From positions 1-41,416 of IMG/VR virus record IMGVR_UViG_3300032893_000128: a DNA stretch of 41,416 nt; one strand, written 5' to 3'. This stretch comes from a virus. A program made the translations under genes and the position numbers. How positions within the stretch are numbered: the first letter of the stretch is position 1; each line of letters starts with the position of its first letter. Positions 1 to 6,604 of the stretch are shown piece after piece. A model generated the notes under the pieces. The model ran no database searches. It worked only from the letters and a program-made list of their open reading frames with translations, and was not told the DNA's origin.

Positions 1-73
1 ACGGCCTACGACTCGGCCACCGTCACGGCCTACGGCTCGGCCACCGTCAGGGCCTCCGACTCGGCCACCGTCA
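1..73 (+). repeat. Terminal overlap: identical to 41344-41416
   Basis: The first 73 bases equal the last 73 bases. Merging them keeps the 41086 gene in frame with the 1-762 gene. This fits a circular map, or a circularly permuted genome, of about 41,343 bp. Because both ends lie in a repeat array, the match alone does not prove closure and units may be missing. Confidence 0.7.
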
Positions 74-294
74 GGGCCTACGGCTCGGCCACCGTCAGGG
101 CCTCCGACTCGGCCACCGTCAGGGCCTCCGGCTCGGCCACCGTCACGGCCTACGACTCGGCCACCGTCACGGCCTACGGCTCGGCCACCGTCAGGGCCTC
201 CGACTCGGCCACCGTCAGGGCCTACGGCTCGGCCACCGTCAGGGCCTCCGACTCGGCCACCGTCAGGGCCTACGACTCGGCCACCGTCACGGCC
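1..294 (+). repeat. 24-bp coding tandem repeats, left block (about 12 units)
   Basis: The unit is GCC ACC GTC A[CG]G GCC T[AC]C G[AG]C TCG. Only three bases vary, each between two states, giving Thr/Arg, Tyr/Ser and Asp/Gly. In order the units read TYD, TYG, RSD, RYG, RSD, RSG, TYD, TYG, RSD, RYG, RSD, RYD. The five-unit string TYD-TYG-RSD-RYG-RSD therefore occurs twice, a higher-order repeat that points to expansion by unequal crossing over. The copy number is uncertain because assembly can collapse such arrays. Confidence 0.95.
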
Positions 295-762
295 TCAAAG
301 TACGTGGCGATCCAGATCCTCTCCCGCCGCGTCCGGGCTGAGGGCGGCGCACAGAACAACGTTCCCGCCATCACCACGGCCGAGGAGTTCTGCGACTTCT
401 TCGGCGTCGAGGTCCAGGACGGCATCGCCACGCTCTACAAGGGTGTGGACGCCGAGGGCTTCACTCCCTACTCCAAGGCGGCGCGGATCGCGTATCTGCC
501 CGACCTCATGCCCAAGGCGCCCGAGTTCTCGCCGACTCCGACCTGCGGTCTAGGCCTCCACTTCTGCGGCCGGCCGATGCTGACGCTCCGGTACAACGAA
601 AACGCGGTCCGCTTCATGGCCTGCCCCGTCCGCCTCGACGAGATGGTCGTGATCGAGCCCGGCACCGAAAACATCGACAAGGTCAAGGCACCCCGCGTCT
701 GCGCGCCGATCTACGAGGTGGACATCGACGGGAACCGATTGCCGGTCGCAGGTGCCGCATGA
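1..762 (+). CDS. Octapeptide-repeat beta-helix protein with DUF7666-like C-terminal domain (C-terminal part; 5' end lies at 41086)
   Basis: The frame is open from base 1, so the gene is cut by the window edge. Residues 1 to about 98 are tandem octapeptides of the type A-T-V-[TR]-A-[YS]-[DG]-S, the pattern of a regular beta-helix. A globular domain of about 155 residues follows, with P-A-I-T-T, G-L-H-F, C-P-V-R-L-D-E and K-V-K-A-P-R-V motifs that I recognise from the DUF7666-type domain attached to such repeats in actinobacterial and phage proteins. Joined to 41086-41343 through the 73-bp terminal overlap, the protein would be about 339 residues. A GTG at 304 lies inside the gene and is not a convincing start. 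Function is unknown; it may be a cytoplasmic early protein, since it sits in the early operon and lacks a signal peptide. The stop overlaps the next ATG (759) as ATGA. Confidence 0.85.
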   Translation, partial: TAYDSATVTAYGSATVRASDSATVRAYGSATVRASDSATVRASGSATVTAYDSATVTAYGSATVRASDSATVRAYGSATVRASDSATVRAYDSATVTASKYVAIQILSRRVRAEGGAQNNVPAITTAEEFCDFFGVEVQDGIATLYKGVDAEGFTPYSKAARIAYLPDLMPKAPEFSPTPTCGLGLHFCGRPMLTLRYNENAVRFMACPVRLDEMVVIEPGTENIDKVKAPRVCAPIYEVDIDGNRLPVAGAA

Positions 763-881
763 CCGCCATCGCCCTCCTGCTGCCCGTGGCTTTCCTGGCC
801 GCCGGGATCGTGGCCCTGCTGCGCGAGATCTCCGGCGAGCCGTCCGGCCCCGTCGTTCTGTCCTGCCGTCACCTGCCGAAC
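754..881 (+). repeat. 128-bp direct repeat, copy A (copy B at 40941-41068)
   Basis: Bases 754-881 and 40941-41068 are identical. After one mismatch a further six bases also match. The repeat covers nearly all of a 47-codon membrane-protein gene and its upstream GCCGC. On the closed map the two copies flank the octapeptide-repeat gene on its 5' and 3' sides. Confidence 0.95.
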
Positions 882-902
882 TGCCTGGGAGATCAGGAAT
901 GA
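759..902 (+). CDS. 47-aa single-span membrane protein, copy A
   Basis: A hydrophobic segment (about residues 3-21, rich in Ala, Leu and Val) is followed by a short polar tail with one Cys in C-R-H-L-P and a second in N-C-L-G. It lacks positively charged residues before the span. The gene is almost identical to the one at 40946 and differs only in the last six residues. Start and stop overlap both neighbours (ATGA at 759 and at 899), so it is translationally coupled. The role is unknown. It is probably a duplicate created together with the repeat-protein cassette. Confidence 0.75.
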   Translation: MTAIALLLPVAFLAAGIVALLREISGEPSGPVVLSCRHLPNCLGDQE

Positions 903-1012
903 GCGAGATCAACTACCCCGAGATCGACTACTCGATGCTGCCGGAGCACCGACGGTGGAGCGGATGGCGGCGGCGCTCCACGCCCTGCGGTCGTGGGAAT
1001 GGCTCCAATTGA
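899..1012 (+). CDS. Short phage protein beginning M-S-E-I-N-Y-P-E-I-D-Y, probably truncated
   Basis: The 37 codons begin with M-S-E-I-N-Y-P-E-I-D-Y-S-M-L-P-E-H. I recognise this N-terminus from longer phage proteins of about 60-80 residues. After residue 17 the sequence becomes Arg/Trp-rich and stops, unlike that family. The overlapping frame from 964 then looks protein-like, so this may be the front of a gene broken by a frameshift. The ATGA coupling with 759-902 is intact. Function unknown. Confidence 0.5.
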   Translation: MSEINYPEIDYSMLPEHRRWSGWRRRSTPCGRGNGSN

Positions 1013-1071
1013 GTGATGAACAGCAAGCGGCGGCGATTATCGCCGCGATTTCTAAGGAGACAAAGGAATGA
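964..1071 (+). CDS. Small helical protein, 35 aa, or 3' part of a frameshifted gene
   Basis: From ATG 964 (or GTG 955) the frame encodes a short amphipathic helical protein with a S-W-E-W-L-Q-L-S-D-E-Q-Q core, an Ala/Ile-rich helix and a charged K-E-T-K-E end. Its stop overlaps the next start (1068) as ATGA, the junction style used throughout this genome, which argues that this frame is translated. It overlaps 899-1012 by 49 bases in another frame. Either it is a separate coupled gene or it is the tail of that gene after a frameshift. Confidence 0.45.
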   Translation: MAAALHALRSWEWLQLSDEQQAAAIIAAISKETKE

Positions 1072-1310
1072 AAAGCCACAGTCACACCCTCCAGTTCGCC
1101 GGGTCCGACAAGACCTACCGCCACGGCACGGTGGACTTCTTCGACGCCACCTGCCCGATCTGCGAGGCAGTGAGTCAGGGCCGCGAGCCAGCAATCGAGT
1201 TCATCCAGCCCGCGCCCGGCGCGCCCCAGTCCTACCTCACGGTAGGTCAGAGAGCCCACCGTTGGATCATGCGCCGCCTGCTCCCGCGCTGGTCCTGGCA
1301 GCCCCGATGA
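1068..1310 (+). CDS. Small protein with CxxC, 80 aa
   Basis: The protein has a C-P-I-C pair near residue 29 and His residues at 4, 6 and 19, compatible with a single zinc site. A basic, Trp-rich C-terminus (R-W-I-M-R-R-L-L-P-R-W) follows. An AAGGAGACAAAGG stretch lies just upstream of the ATG. Both ends overlap neighbours (ATGA at 1068, ATGA at 1307). I do not recognise the family. It is one of about ten small Cys-rich proteins in this early region. Confidence 0.65.
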   Translation: MKSHSHTLQFAGSDKTYRHGTVDFFDATCPICEAVSQGREPAIEFIQPAPGAPQSYLTVGQRAHRWIMRRLLPRWSWQPR

Positions 1311-1435
1311 CCGCCGCGCTCGTCGCCGCCCTGACTTCCGAGGAGACACGCTCGAAGACGACAAAAGAACGGAAGGTCCCCGGTGACCCGATCCCCGGTG
1401 GTTCGCTCACCTGGGATGACGACGTGACGCTATGA
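1307..1435 (+). CDS. Hypothetical 42-aa protein
   Basis: The start at 1307 overlaps the previous stop (ATGA) and the stop overlaps the next start at 1432 (ATGA). The product has an Ala/Leu N-terminus, a Thr/Lys-rich middle (T-R-S-K-T-T-K-E-R-K-V-P-G) and an acidic end (T-W-D-D-D-V-T-L). No family is recognised. Support comes mainly from perfect coupling on both sides. Confidence 0.5.
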   Translation: MTAALVAALTSEETRSKTTKERKVPGDPIPGGSLTWDDDVTL

Positions 1436-1902
1436 GCGACCAGCCTGAGACTGCGGCGGGACCGTGGGTCTGTGCCGAATGCGGCCAGAAGAACGCCGGA
1501 TGGTCCAAGGAATGCGGGCGATGTGAGTCGGCCAAGGCCGTCCTGCACCTAGACACTGAGGCTAGTGAAAGGCTGATCGCCGCCGCCCGCAACTTCGAGG
1601 ACGACGGCTACACCGTTCCAGCGATCGAATTGGAAACGGTCGTGGACCTCCTGCCCGCCATCGAAGCCCAGGCCCGCGATGCGGAAAGGGGGCGGCTGCG
1701 GGCGGCGGTTTGCAACCTTGCCGCCGTTGATCCGGCCGAAACCGACCTGCCCGCCTACGGGCTGGTGATGGTGAAACGCTCGGATCTGCTCGCCCTGCTG
1801 GACCCCCAGCCATGGACGCATCAGCCCGTCTCGCGTGACCGGACCCCGGAAGGCTGGCGCTGCACCCTCTGCGGCCAGATCGTGCCCGAGACCCAGCCAT
1901 GA
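1432..1902 (+). CDS. Double zinc-ribbon protein, 156 aa
   Basis: The N-terminus carries W-V-C-A-E-C-G-Q-K-N-A-G-W...C-G-R-C, a RanBP2/double-zinc-ribbon-like pattern (W-x-C-x2-C-G-x2-N-x-n-C-x2-C). The middle (residues about 40-130) is helical and acidic. The C-terminus has a second, incomplete ribbon, W-R-C-T-L-C-G-Q-I-V. Such small zinc proteins usually bind nucleic acid or a protein partner; which one cannot be told. It is coupled by ATGA overlaps to both neighbours. Confidence 0.7.
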   Translation: MSDQPETAAGPWVCAECGQKNAGWSKECGRCESAKAVLHLDTEASERLIAAARNFEDDGYTVPAIELETVVDLLPAIEAQARDAERGRLRAAVCNLAAVDPAETDLPAYGLVMVKRSDLLALLDPQPWTHQPVSRDRTPEGWRCTLCGQIVPETQP

Positions 1903-2285
1903 GCGCCCACCGGATCTTTGTCTTCATTGACGCAAGGAATGAGCGGGACTGCATTCCCGTCGCCATCGCCGAGGACGGCACGTTCCTCGCCGGTCACTAC
2001 TGCACGCTGGGCTTTCAGCGGCATGACATGGGCTTGGATGGCTCGACCTGGAAGCACGAACTCTATCGAGACCACTACCCGGACGGCTACGAGTTGATCT
2101 GGGTTGACGACCCGGACACCGATCCCGACTGCGCGGCGGCCATCGCCCTCAACCAACCGGAGGACCCCCCGATGACCCGCAAGATGGCGCACCGCCCGGA
2201 GCCCGAGAACCCGCTGCTCCTCCTCCTGGCCGCCGTCGCGATCGTGGGCGCGGCCTGGCTGCTCGCGTTGGCGTGGGGGGCGTGA
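1899..2285 (+). CDS. Phage protein with C-terminal membrane span, possibly a fusion
   Basis: Residues 1-90 form a soluble, acidic domain (start M-S-A-H-R-I-F-V-F-I-D-A-R, later Y-E-L-I-W-V-D-D-P). Residues about 105-127 are a strong Leu/Ala transmembrane helix. An internal ATG at 2172 has GGAGG eight bases upstream and is in frame, so the membrane part (38 residues) could also be made alone. This looks like a soluble protein gene and a small membrane protein gene fused in frame. Function unknown. Confidence 0.65.
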   Translation: MSAHRIFVFIDARNERDCIPVAIAEDGTFLAGHYCTLGFQRHDMGLDGSTWKHELYRDHYPDGYELIWVDDPDTDPDCAAAIALNQPEDPPMTRKMAHRPEPENPLLLLLAAVAIVGAAWLLALAWGA

Positions 2286-2644
2286 TGAGAAACATGTCGT
2301 TTTCGATGACGACGGAGGCGGTGCGCCGTCACGAGAAGACCGTCACCCGCCGCCTCGGTTGGTGGGACCTGAAGCCCGGCACGCTGCTGCAAGCCGTCGA
2401 GAAGGCGCAGGGGCTCAAGAAGGGCGAGCACGTCAAGCCGTTGGCCGTGATCCGGGTGGTGGGCGTGACTCGGGAGCCGCTGTATGCCATGTACGAGCGG
2501 GGCGGCATTGGCGACCGGACCGAGTGCATCCGAGAGGGTTTCCGGCACCTCGACGCCGAAGGCTTTGTAAAGATGTTCTGCAAGGCGAACAAGGTCCGGG
2601 CTGACGTGTGGGTCAACCGTATCGAATTCGAGTACGTCGCATGA
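2285..2644 (+). CDS. ASCH-like phage protein, 119 aa
   Basis: The sequence starts M-R-N-M-S-F-S-M-T-T-E and has K-T-V-T-R-R-L-G-W, L-K-P-G-T-L-L-Q-A-V-E-K, G-L-K-K-G-E and E-G-F-R-H-L-D. I recognise these from a phage family that resembles ASCH domains (a PUA-like RNA-binding fold). The TGATG overlap sets the start at 2285; a GTG twelve bases upstream is less likely. A role in RNA or modified-base recognition is family-level inference only. Confidence 0.7.
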   Translation: MRNMSFSMTTEAVRRHEKTVTRRLGWWDLKPGTLLQAVEKAQGLKKGEHVKPLAVIRVVGVTREPLYAMYERGGIGDRTECIREGFRHLDAEGFVKMFCKANKVRADVWVNRIEFEYVA

Positions 2645-2829
2645 CCGCCAGCCGCCACTACATCGCCCCAGGAGCCGCTCAGACGGCCCCAGAGCCGCGT
2701 TGCACGGCAAAGGTGGGTGGAACGCCATGCGGGCTGGCGCTGCGGCGCTCGCGCTGGCTTCCGGGTTATTTCGAACACATGGAGAGGCCGCGTGTGCGGC
2801 ATTACCCAAGGCCAGTGAAGGCGTACTGA
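2641..2829 (+). CDS. Small basic Cys-containing protein, 62 aa
   Basis: ATG 2641 overlaps the preceding stop (ATGA). The product has R-C-T-A-K-V-G-G-T-P-C-G-L near the middle, a possible half zinc site, then a basic C-terminus with several Arg, His and Tyr residues. The family is not recognised. The stop is followed at once by AAAGGAC, the Shine-Dalgarno of the next gene. Confidence 0.55.
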   Translation: MTASRHYIAPGAAQTAPEPRCTAKVGGTPCGLALRRSRWLPGYFEHMERPRVRHYPRPVKAY

Positions 2830-2844
2830 AAGGACCGTCGCCAA

Positions 2845-3105
2845 GTGCAGATCGGAGACCGGGTCAAGTCCAAGATCAACGGTTTCGCCGGGATCATCAC
2901 CGGCACCACGGAATACCTCAACGGCTGCCGTCAGCACCTCGTCGCGCCGGAGGCGCTCGACAAGGACGGCAAGGTCATGGACGGCATCTGGACGGACGAG
3001 CAGAACCTGGGCGTGGTCGAGGGCCAGGTTTTTCCCAACCCATTCGCCAAGACCGCCAAGGCAACCGCGGGCGGCCCGGACAGCACGAGTCGTCGCGTCC
3101 GCTAG
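2845..3105 (+). CDS. KOW/SH3-like phage protein, 86 aa
   Basis: The GTG start at 2845 is preceded by TGAAAGGACC at proper spacing. The N-terminus (I-G-D-R-V-K-S-K-I-N-G-F-A-G-I-I-T-G) looks like a small beta-barrel that is common in phages: G-D-x-V-K-D-x-V-S-G-F-x-G followed by E-Y-L-N-G-C and a poly-aliphatic strand. The last 20 residues are Ser/Arg-rich and low complexity. It is probably a small nucleic-acid-associated protein; the specific role is unknown. Confidence 0.7.
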   Translation: MQIGDRVKSKINGFAGIITGTTEYLNGCRQHLVAPEALDKDGKVMDGIWTDEQNLGVVEGQVFPNPFAKTAKATAGGPDSTSRRVR

Positions 3106-3207
3106 CTCCCCGACTCAGGCCAGCGCCGTCCTCCACCGGCCCTGGCCCCAGGTGGGGAGCCTGGACATCGAGAGCCCCGCCGGCGGGATGCCGGTCAGTC
3201 CGTCAAG

Positions 3208-3232
3208 GGGGGCCGGCACAGCACCGGCCCCC
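3208..3232 (+). promoter_or_regulatory. 9-bp G+C hairpin touching the ribosome binding site of the exonuclease gene
   Basis: GGGGGCCGG (3208-3216), loop CACAGCA, CCGGCCCCC (3224-3232). The GGAGG ribosome site follows directly at 3233-3237, eight bases before ATG 3246. It has no U-tract, so it is a weak candidate for a classical terminator. It could pause transcription or affect ribosome access. It lies in a 140-bp gap, the first real gap in the early operon. Confidence 0.6.
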
Positions 3233-3245
3233 GGAGGTCCGTCAT

Positions 3246-4214
3246 ATGGCAGGCGTTCGTGCCGCCGGGATCGTTCAGAACACGCCGGAATGGTTGGCCT
3301 TCCGGCAGGGCCACTTCGGCGGCTCGGACGCATCGATCGTCGCCGGCGAGCGGCCGAGCCTAGTGAAGCTCGTCAGCGAGAAGCAGGGCCGCCTGGAAGT
3401 CGAGGAGCCGGACGCCGAGACGCAGCTGCTGTTCAAGCTCGGCCACCTGATCGAAGACGATCTGATGGCGATCTACCCCGACCTCAGCGGCCGCCAGGGA
3501 GTCCGCTCGCGCGGCATCTTCACCTCGCCCGAATGGCCCGTCGCGGCCTACTCGCCGGATGGCGAGACGCGCAAGGGCGCGGAGCGGCGGGGCATCAGCT
3601 TCAAGCTCAGCAAGTCCTCCAAGTGGCCGACGGCCCTGGCTGCGGGCGAGCTGGTGCCGGGCGACGTGCTGGCCCAAGAGCAGCACGGGATGTACGTCAT
3701 GGGCTGGGACGCCGTCGACGTCCTGGTGCTGCTCTACGGCGCGCCGAAGTTGATCGAGCTGCCCCGCGATGACGAGTACATCGGCAACCTGATCGATCTC
3801 GAGCGGGAGGCGTGGGCGCACGTCGAAGACGGCACGCTGCCCGAAGAGATCGATGGTTCGGAAGAGACGCGCCACACGCTGAGCCGGCTGCATCCGACCG
3901 ACTGCGGTCCCGTCCTGCCCCGCACGCTTCATTTCGTCGAGCTGGCCCGCGAGCTGGCCGCCGCCCGCGCCCTGGTCAAGGAAGCCGGGGCCGAAGAGGA
4001 CCGGCTGGCGAACACGCTCGCTTCGATGCTCGGGGACGCGGCGGGCGTCGAGGGCGTGCTGACCTATCACCGGGGCAAGGAGTTCGCCTCGGTCAACCAC
4101 CGGCAGGTCGTTGAGTCGGCGACTGCCGCGGGGTTGGATCTGTCGCCGTACATCGAAGCCGCCACAACCATGCGCAGCACCCGACCGCTGCGCGTCATCC
4201 TCAAGGAGTCCTGA
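3246..4214 (+). CDS. YqaJ-like viral recombinase exonuclease
   Basis: The 322-residue protein opens with Q-N-T-P-E-W-L-A-F-R...G-G-S-D-A-S (residues 11-30). It then has G-H-L-I-E-D-D (66-72), S-P-D-G (103-106) and Q-E-Q-H-G-M-Y-V-M-G-W (144-154). This is the order of motifs in YqaJ/lambda-exonuclease family 5'-3' exonucleases of the PD-(D/E)xK fold. The E-x-K element expected about 13 residues after S-P-D-G reads S-F-K (118-120), so the usual catalytic Glu may be replaced. The C-terminal 120 residues are helical. GGAGG (3233-3237) sets the start. The next gene is a likely annealing partner, as in lambda Exo/Beta-type pairs. Confidence 0.75.
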   Translation: MAGVRAAGIVQNTPEWLAFRQGHFGGSDASIVAGERPSLVKLVSEKQGRLEVEEPDAETQLLFKLGHLIEDDLMAIYPDLSGRQGVRSRGIFTSPEWPVAAYSPDGETRKGAERRGISFKLSKSSKWPTALAAGELVPGDVLAQEQHGMYVMGWDAVDVLVLLYGAPKLIELPRDDEYIGNLIDLEREAWAHVEDGTLPEEIDGSEETRHTLSRLHPTDCGPVLPRTLHFVELARELAAARALVKEAGAEEDRLANTLASMLGDAAGVEGVLTYHRGKEFASVNHRQVVESATAAGLDLSPYIEAATTMRSTRPLRVILKES

Positions 4215-4215
4215 C

Positions 4216-5370
4216 GTGTCCGATTTGGTGCCCATGCCGGAGCCGGAAGAGCGCGGCCTGGCGAGGTTCAGCGGGGCGTTCTCGCTGGCCGAGATGTCAG
4301 ACGAGCAGTTCAACCGCAACGTGGACCTGCTGCGAAAGGCGCAGGATCGGCTGCTCAAGATCATGCACGACGTGATGCGCGAGGGCGTCGACTACGGCAA
4401 CGTGCCGGGCGTCGACAAGCCGGTCCTGGCCCAGCCTGGCGCCGAGACGCTGTGCAACCTGTTCAACCTCAAGGCCGAGCTGCTGCCGGTCTTCCTGCCG
4501 GGCGACGGCGAGACAGCCCCCGCCGTCCGCTGGGACGTGGCCTGCAACATCCACGCCGGCAGCCTCGAAGGTCCCATCGTCGGGACCGGCCATGGGACCT
4601 GCAACTCCTGGGAGGCCAAGTACCGCTACCGCAACGCCGAGCGGATCTGCCCCAAGTGCGGCAAGCCCGCGATCATCAAGGGCAAGGCCGAGTATGGCGG
4701 CGGCTGGCTGTGCTTCGCCAAGAAGGGCGGCTGCGGGGCGAAGTTCGCCGACGGCGACCAGGCGATCGAGGGTCAGCACCTCGGCCAGACCGAGAACCCC
4801 GACCCGCACGACCTCTCCAACACGATCCTCAAGATGGCCGAGAAGCGCGCCCACGTCGACGCGACCAAGCGCACGACCGGCGCGTCGGCCGTGTTCACCC
4901 AGGATCTCGAAGAGCAGGGCGATCTGTCGGACGCTCCCGCGCCCAAGCCCAAGCCATCCGCCCGCGAGCGGGTGGCCCAGCGTGCGGCTGCGGCCCGGAA
5001 CGCCCCTACGCCCGAGCCGCCGGACGACTTCGGAGGCTGGGTCGAAGGGGAAGTGATCGGCGAGCCTGCCCCGGTCGCAAAGCCGCAGCTAGAGCGTCTC
5101 CGCTCGCTGCTCGTCGACGCCGTAGACGCGGCCGGACCGGAAGGCCAGCACGGCGCGAGCGCCGAGCAGCTCGCCGCCATTCGCGCCCTGGCCCTGCCCG
5201 GTGGCGGCCGTCCGATGGGGCTGCTGTTCAACCTGGCCCGGGACGCTAACGGTCGCTGGCAGCTGACGTCCGCGCACGCCGACGCGCTGCTGGCCGCACA
5301 TCGTTCGATGGGTCCGGACTTCGGACCCGCCTGGTCTGCGTTGGCCGACGAGCTCGGCCAGGAAGGATAG
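4216..5370 (+). CDS. Putative recombination/annealing partner with internal zinc ribbon
   Basis: GTG 4216 follows AAGGAG by seven bases. The 384-residue product begins with a helical region (D-E-Q-F-N-R-N-V-D-L-L-R-K) and then G-V-D-Y-G-N-V-P-G-V-D-K-P and Q-P-G-A-E-T-L-C. A zinc ribbon follows (C-P-K-C-G ... C ... G-G-C-G), then S-N-T-I-L-K-M-A-E-K-R-A-H-V-D-A-T and T-G-A-S-A-V-F-T-Q-D. I recognise this as a conserved phage family usually next to YqaJ-type exonucleases. Its position suggests a single-strand annealing or ssDNA-binding role, but that is inference. The Pro/Ala-rich linker (about 240-290) separates a C-terminal domain of about 90 residues. Confidence 0.6.
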   Translation: MSDLVPMPEPEERGLARFSGAFSLAEMSDEQFNRNVDLLRKAQDRLLKIMHDVMREGVDYGNVPGVDKPVLAQPGAETLCNLFNLKAELLPVFLPGDGETAPAVRWDVACNIHAGSLEGPIVGTGHGTCNSWEAKYRYRNAERICPKCGKPAIIKGKAEYGGGWLCFAKKGGCGAKFADGDQAIEGQHLGQTENPDPHDLSNTILKMAEKRAHVDATKRTTGASAVFTQDLEEQGDLSDAPAPKPKPSARERVAQRAAAARNAPTPEPPDDFGGWVEGEVIGEPAPVAKPQLERLRSLLVDAVDAAGPEGQHGASAEQLAAIRALALPGGGRPMGLLFNLARDANGRWQLTSAHADALLAAHRSMGPDFGPAWSALADELGQEG

Positions 5371-5378
5371 GCCCACAC

Positions 5379-5924
5379 ATGGCCATGCCGCGCCGAATCC
5401 GCAAGGAGAAGGAGCCGGCCGTTCCGGTCGTCTACGAAGTCTCGGGCGAGATCGAGACGGTCATGCACCGGCTCATCCGCCTCAATCCGGTCCAGTTCGG
5501 CTGGGTCAACAATTTCAAGCTCGGCTGCGTCATCGTGCGCGGCGCCAAGCCCAAGGAGCAGGGTGGCTGCGTGATCCTGGCCCGGTTCGTGAAGGTGCCG
5601 CCGCTCTGGCACGGCCTCACTGGCTACGATGCGATCATCCGGGTCGAAGACTGGGCCTGGTCACGCCTCAACGCCAGCCAGCAGGAGGCCCTGATCGCCC
5701 ATGAGCTGTGCCACGGCTCCATGAGCGAGAAGGGCGCGCTCCGGGTCATGAAGCACGACCTCGAAGAGTTCGGCTTCGTCGTCCGCAAGTACGGCCCCTG
5801 GCAGGAGAACATCGCCCTCTTCGACAAGCAGCTGAGCATGTTCGAGCCCGGCTTCGGCACGACCGAAGGCGAGCAGGTCGTGGTCCCGTTCGAGCGCAAG
5901 AGCCACGAGCCGGATCCGGAATGA
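5379..5924 (+). CDS. Putative phage metallopeptidase (zincin)
   Basis: The 181-residue protein has the zinc-binding motif H-E-L-C-H at 108-112, followed by H-D-L-E-E-F and a K-Y-G-P-W motif. This is the arrangement of the 'putative phage metallopeptidase' family found in many siphovirus early regions. The N-terminal half has a G-C-V-I-V-R-G strand and E-D-W-A-W-S-R-L. The substrate is unknown. AGGAAGG lies before the ATG, and the stop overlaps the clamp gene start (ATGA). Confidence 0.75.
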   Translation: MAMPRRIRKEKEPAVPVVYEVSGEIETVMHRLIRLNPVQFGWVNNFKLGCVIVRGAKPKEQGGCVILARFVKVPPLWHGLTGYDAIIRVEDWAWSRLNASQQEALIAHELCHGSMSEKGALRVMKHDLEEFGFVVRKYGPWQENIALFDKQLSMFEPGFGTTEGEQVVVPFERKSHEPDPE

Positions 5925-6604
5925 GCGAGATCGAGCTCAAGGCGGCCGACCTTGTCGGAGGCATCGACCGCGTCAAGCACGCCATGGCGTCCGACGAAGC
6001 CCGACCGATCCTCGCGGGCATGCACTTCGAGGTGGGCGAGCATCGGCTCCAGCTGGCCGCAGCGGACGGCTACCGAATCGCCTGGGCGGACCTCAAGCCC
6101 GAGCCTGTCGCGGATCGGGACGTCTCGTTCACGCTGTCCCGCGCCGACGTTCTATTCCTGCTCCGCTGGCTCAAGACGTACAAGGCTTGGGAGGACAAGC
6201 GTTATCCGACGCCCGTCACGCTGACCGTCAGCGAGGAGCGCGTCGAGTTCGTGATCGGCCGTCCTGGGACGGTCCTACGGCGGGTCGCGCCGGTCCTGTC
6301 GTTCTGGCAGGTCCAGGGCACGTTCCCCGACTACGCGAAGCTGATTCCCGAGAAGGCCGACAAGCCGACCATCGCGCTCAACGTCCGGTACCTCGAAGAC
6401 GTCGGCAAAGCGATGCGGGAAGCGTCACCGGCGGGCATCGTGAAGATCTACGTCACCGATCCTCTGGCCCCGGCCCTGATCGAAGCCTACGGCTCAGCAG
6501 GCGGCGAACTCATCGTGCCGGTGAAGACGGCCGAGTTCGCCAGCGTCCACAACGACTGGCCGGCCATCCCCGAGCCGGCCGAGTCCGAGGCCGTGGCGTC
6601 ATGA
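5921..6604 (+). CDS. dnaN-like: Compact DNA sliding clamp (DnaN-like)
   Basis: The 227-residue protein has D-E-A-R-P-I-L-A-G-M-H-F-E and L-A-A-A-D-G-Y-R-I-A-W, close matches to the bacterial beta-clamp domain signature (R-P-I-L-x-G, A-T-D-x-Y-R-L). It also has G-T-F-P-D-Y-A-K-L-I-P, T-I-A-L-N-V-R-Y-L-E-D-V and G-G-E-L-I-V-P-V-K, equivalent to clamp linker and C-domain motifs. Bacterial clamps have three domains and about 370 residues. This length fits two, like T4 gp45, which would mean a trimeric ring if it closes. It would tether a polymerase; no polymerase gene was found here, so it may recruit the host enzyme or compete for it. Confidence 0.75.
   Translation: MSEIELKAADLVGGIDRVKHAMASDEARPILAGMHFEVGEHRLQLAAADGYRIAWADLKPEPVADRDVSFTLSRADVLFLLRWLKTYKAWEDKRYPTPVTLTVSEERVEFVIGRPGTVLRRVAPVLSFWQVQGTFPDYAKLIPEKADKPTIALNVRYLEDVGKAMREASPAGIVKIYVTDPLAPALIEAYGSAGGELIVPVKTAEFASVHNDWPAIPEPAESEAVAS

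Noticed and set aside
1-294. CRISPR array
   Set aside because: Units are 24 bp, contiguous and in coding phase with no unique spacers. They encode a protein repeat.
304-306. GTG 304 as the start of a separate 152-residue gene
   Set aside because: The frame is open upstream through the octapeptide repeats, and known proteins of this kind have both parts together. There is no ribosome site.
2700-3245. N-terminal extension of the exonuclease to an upstream start
   Set aside because: It would overlap two small genes in other frames and adds low-complexity Arg/Pro sequence. GGAGG at 3233 fits ATG 3246.
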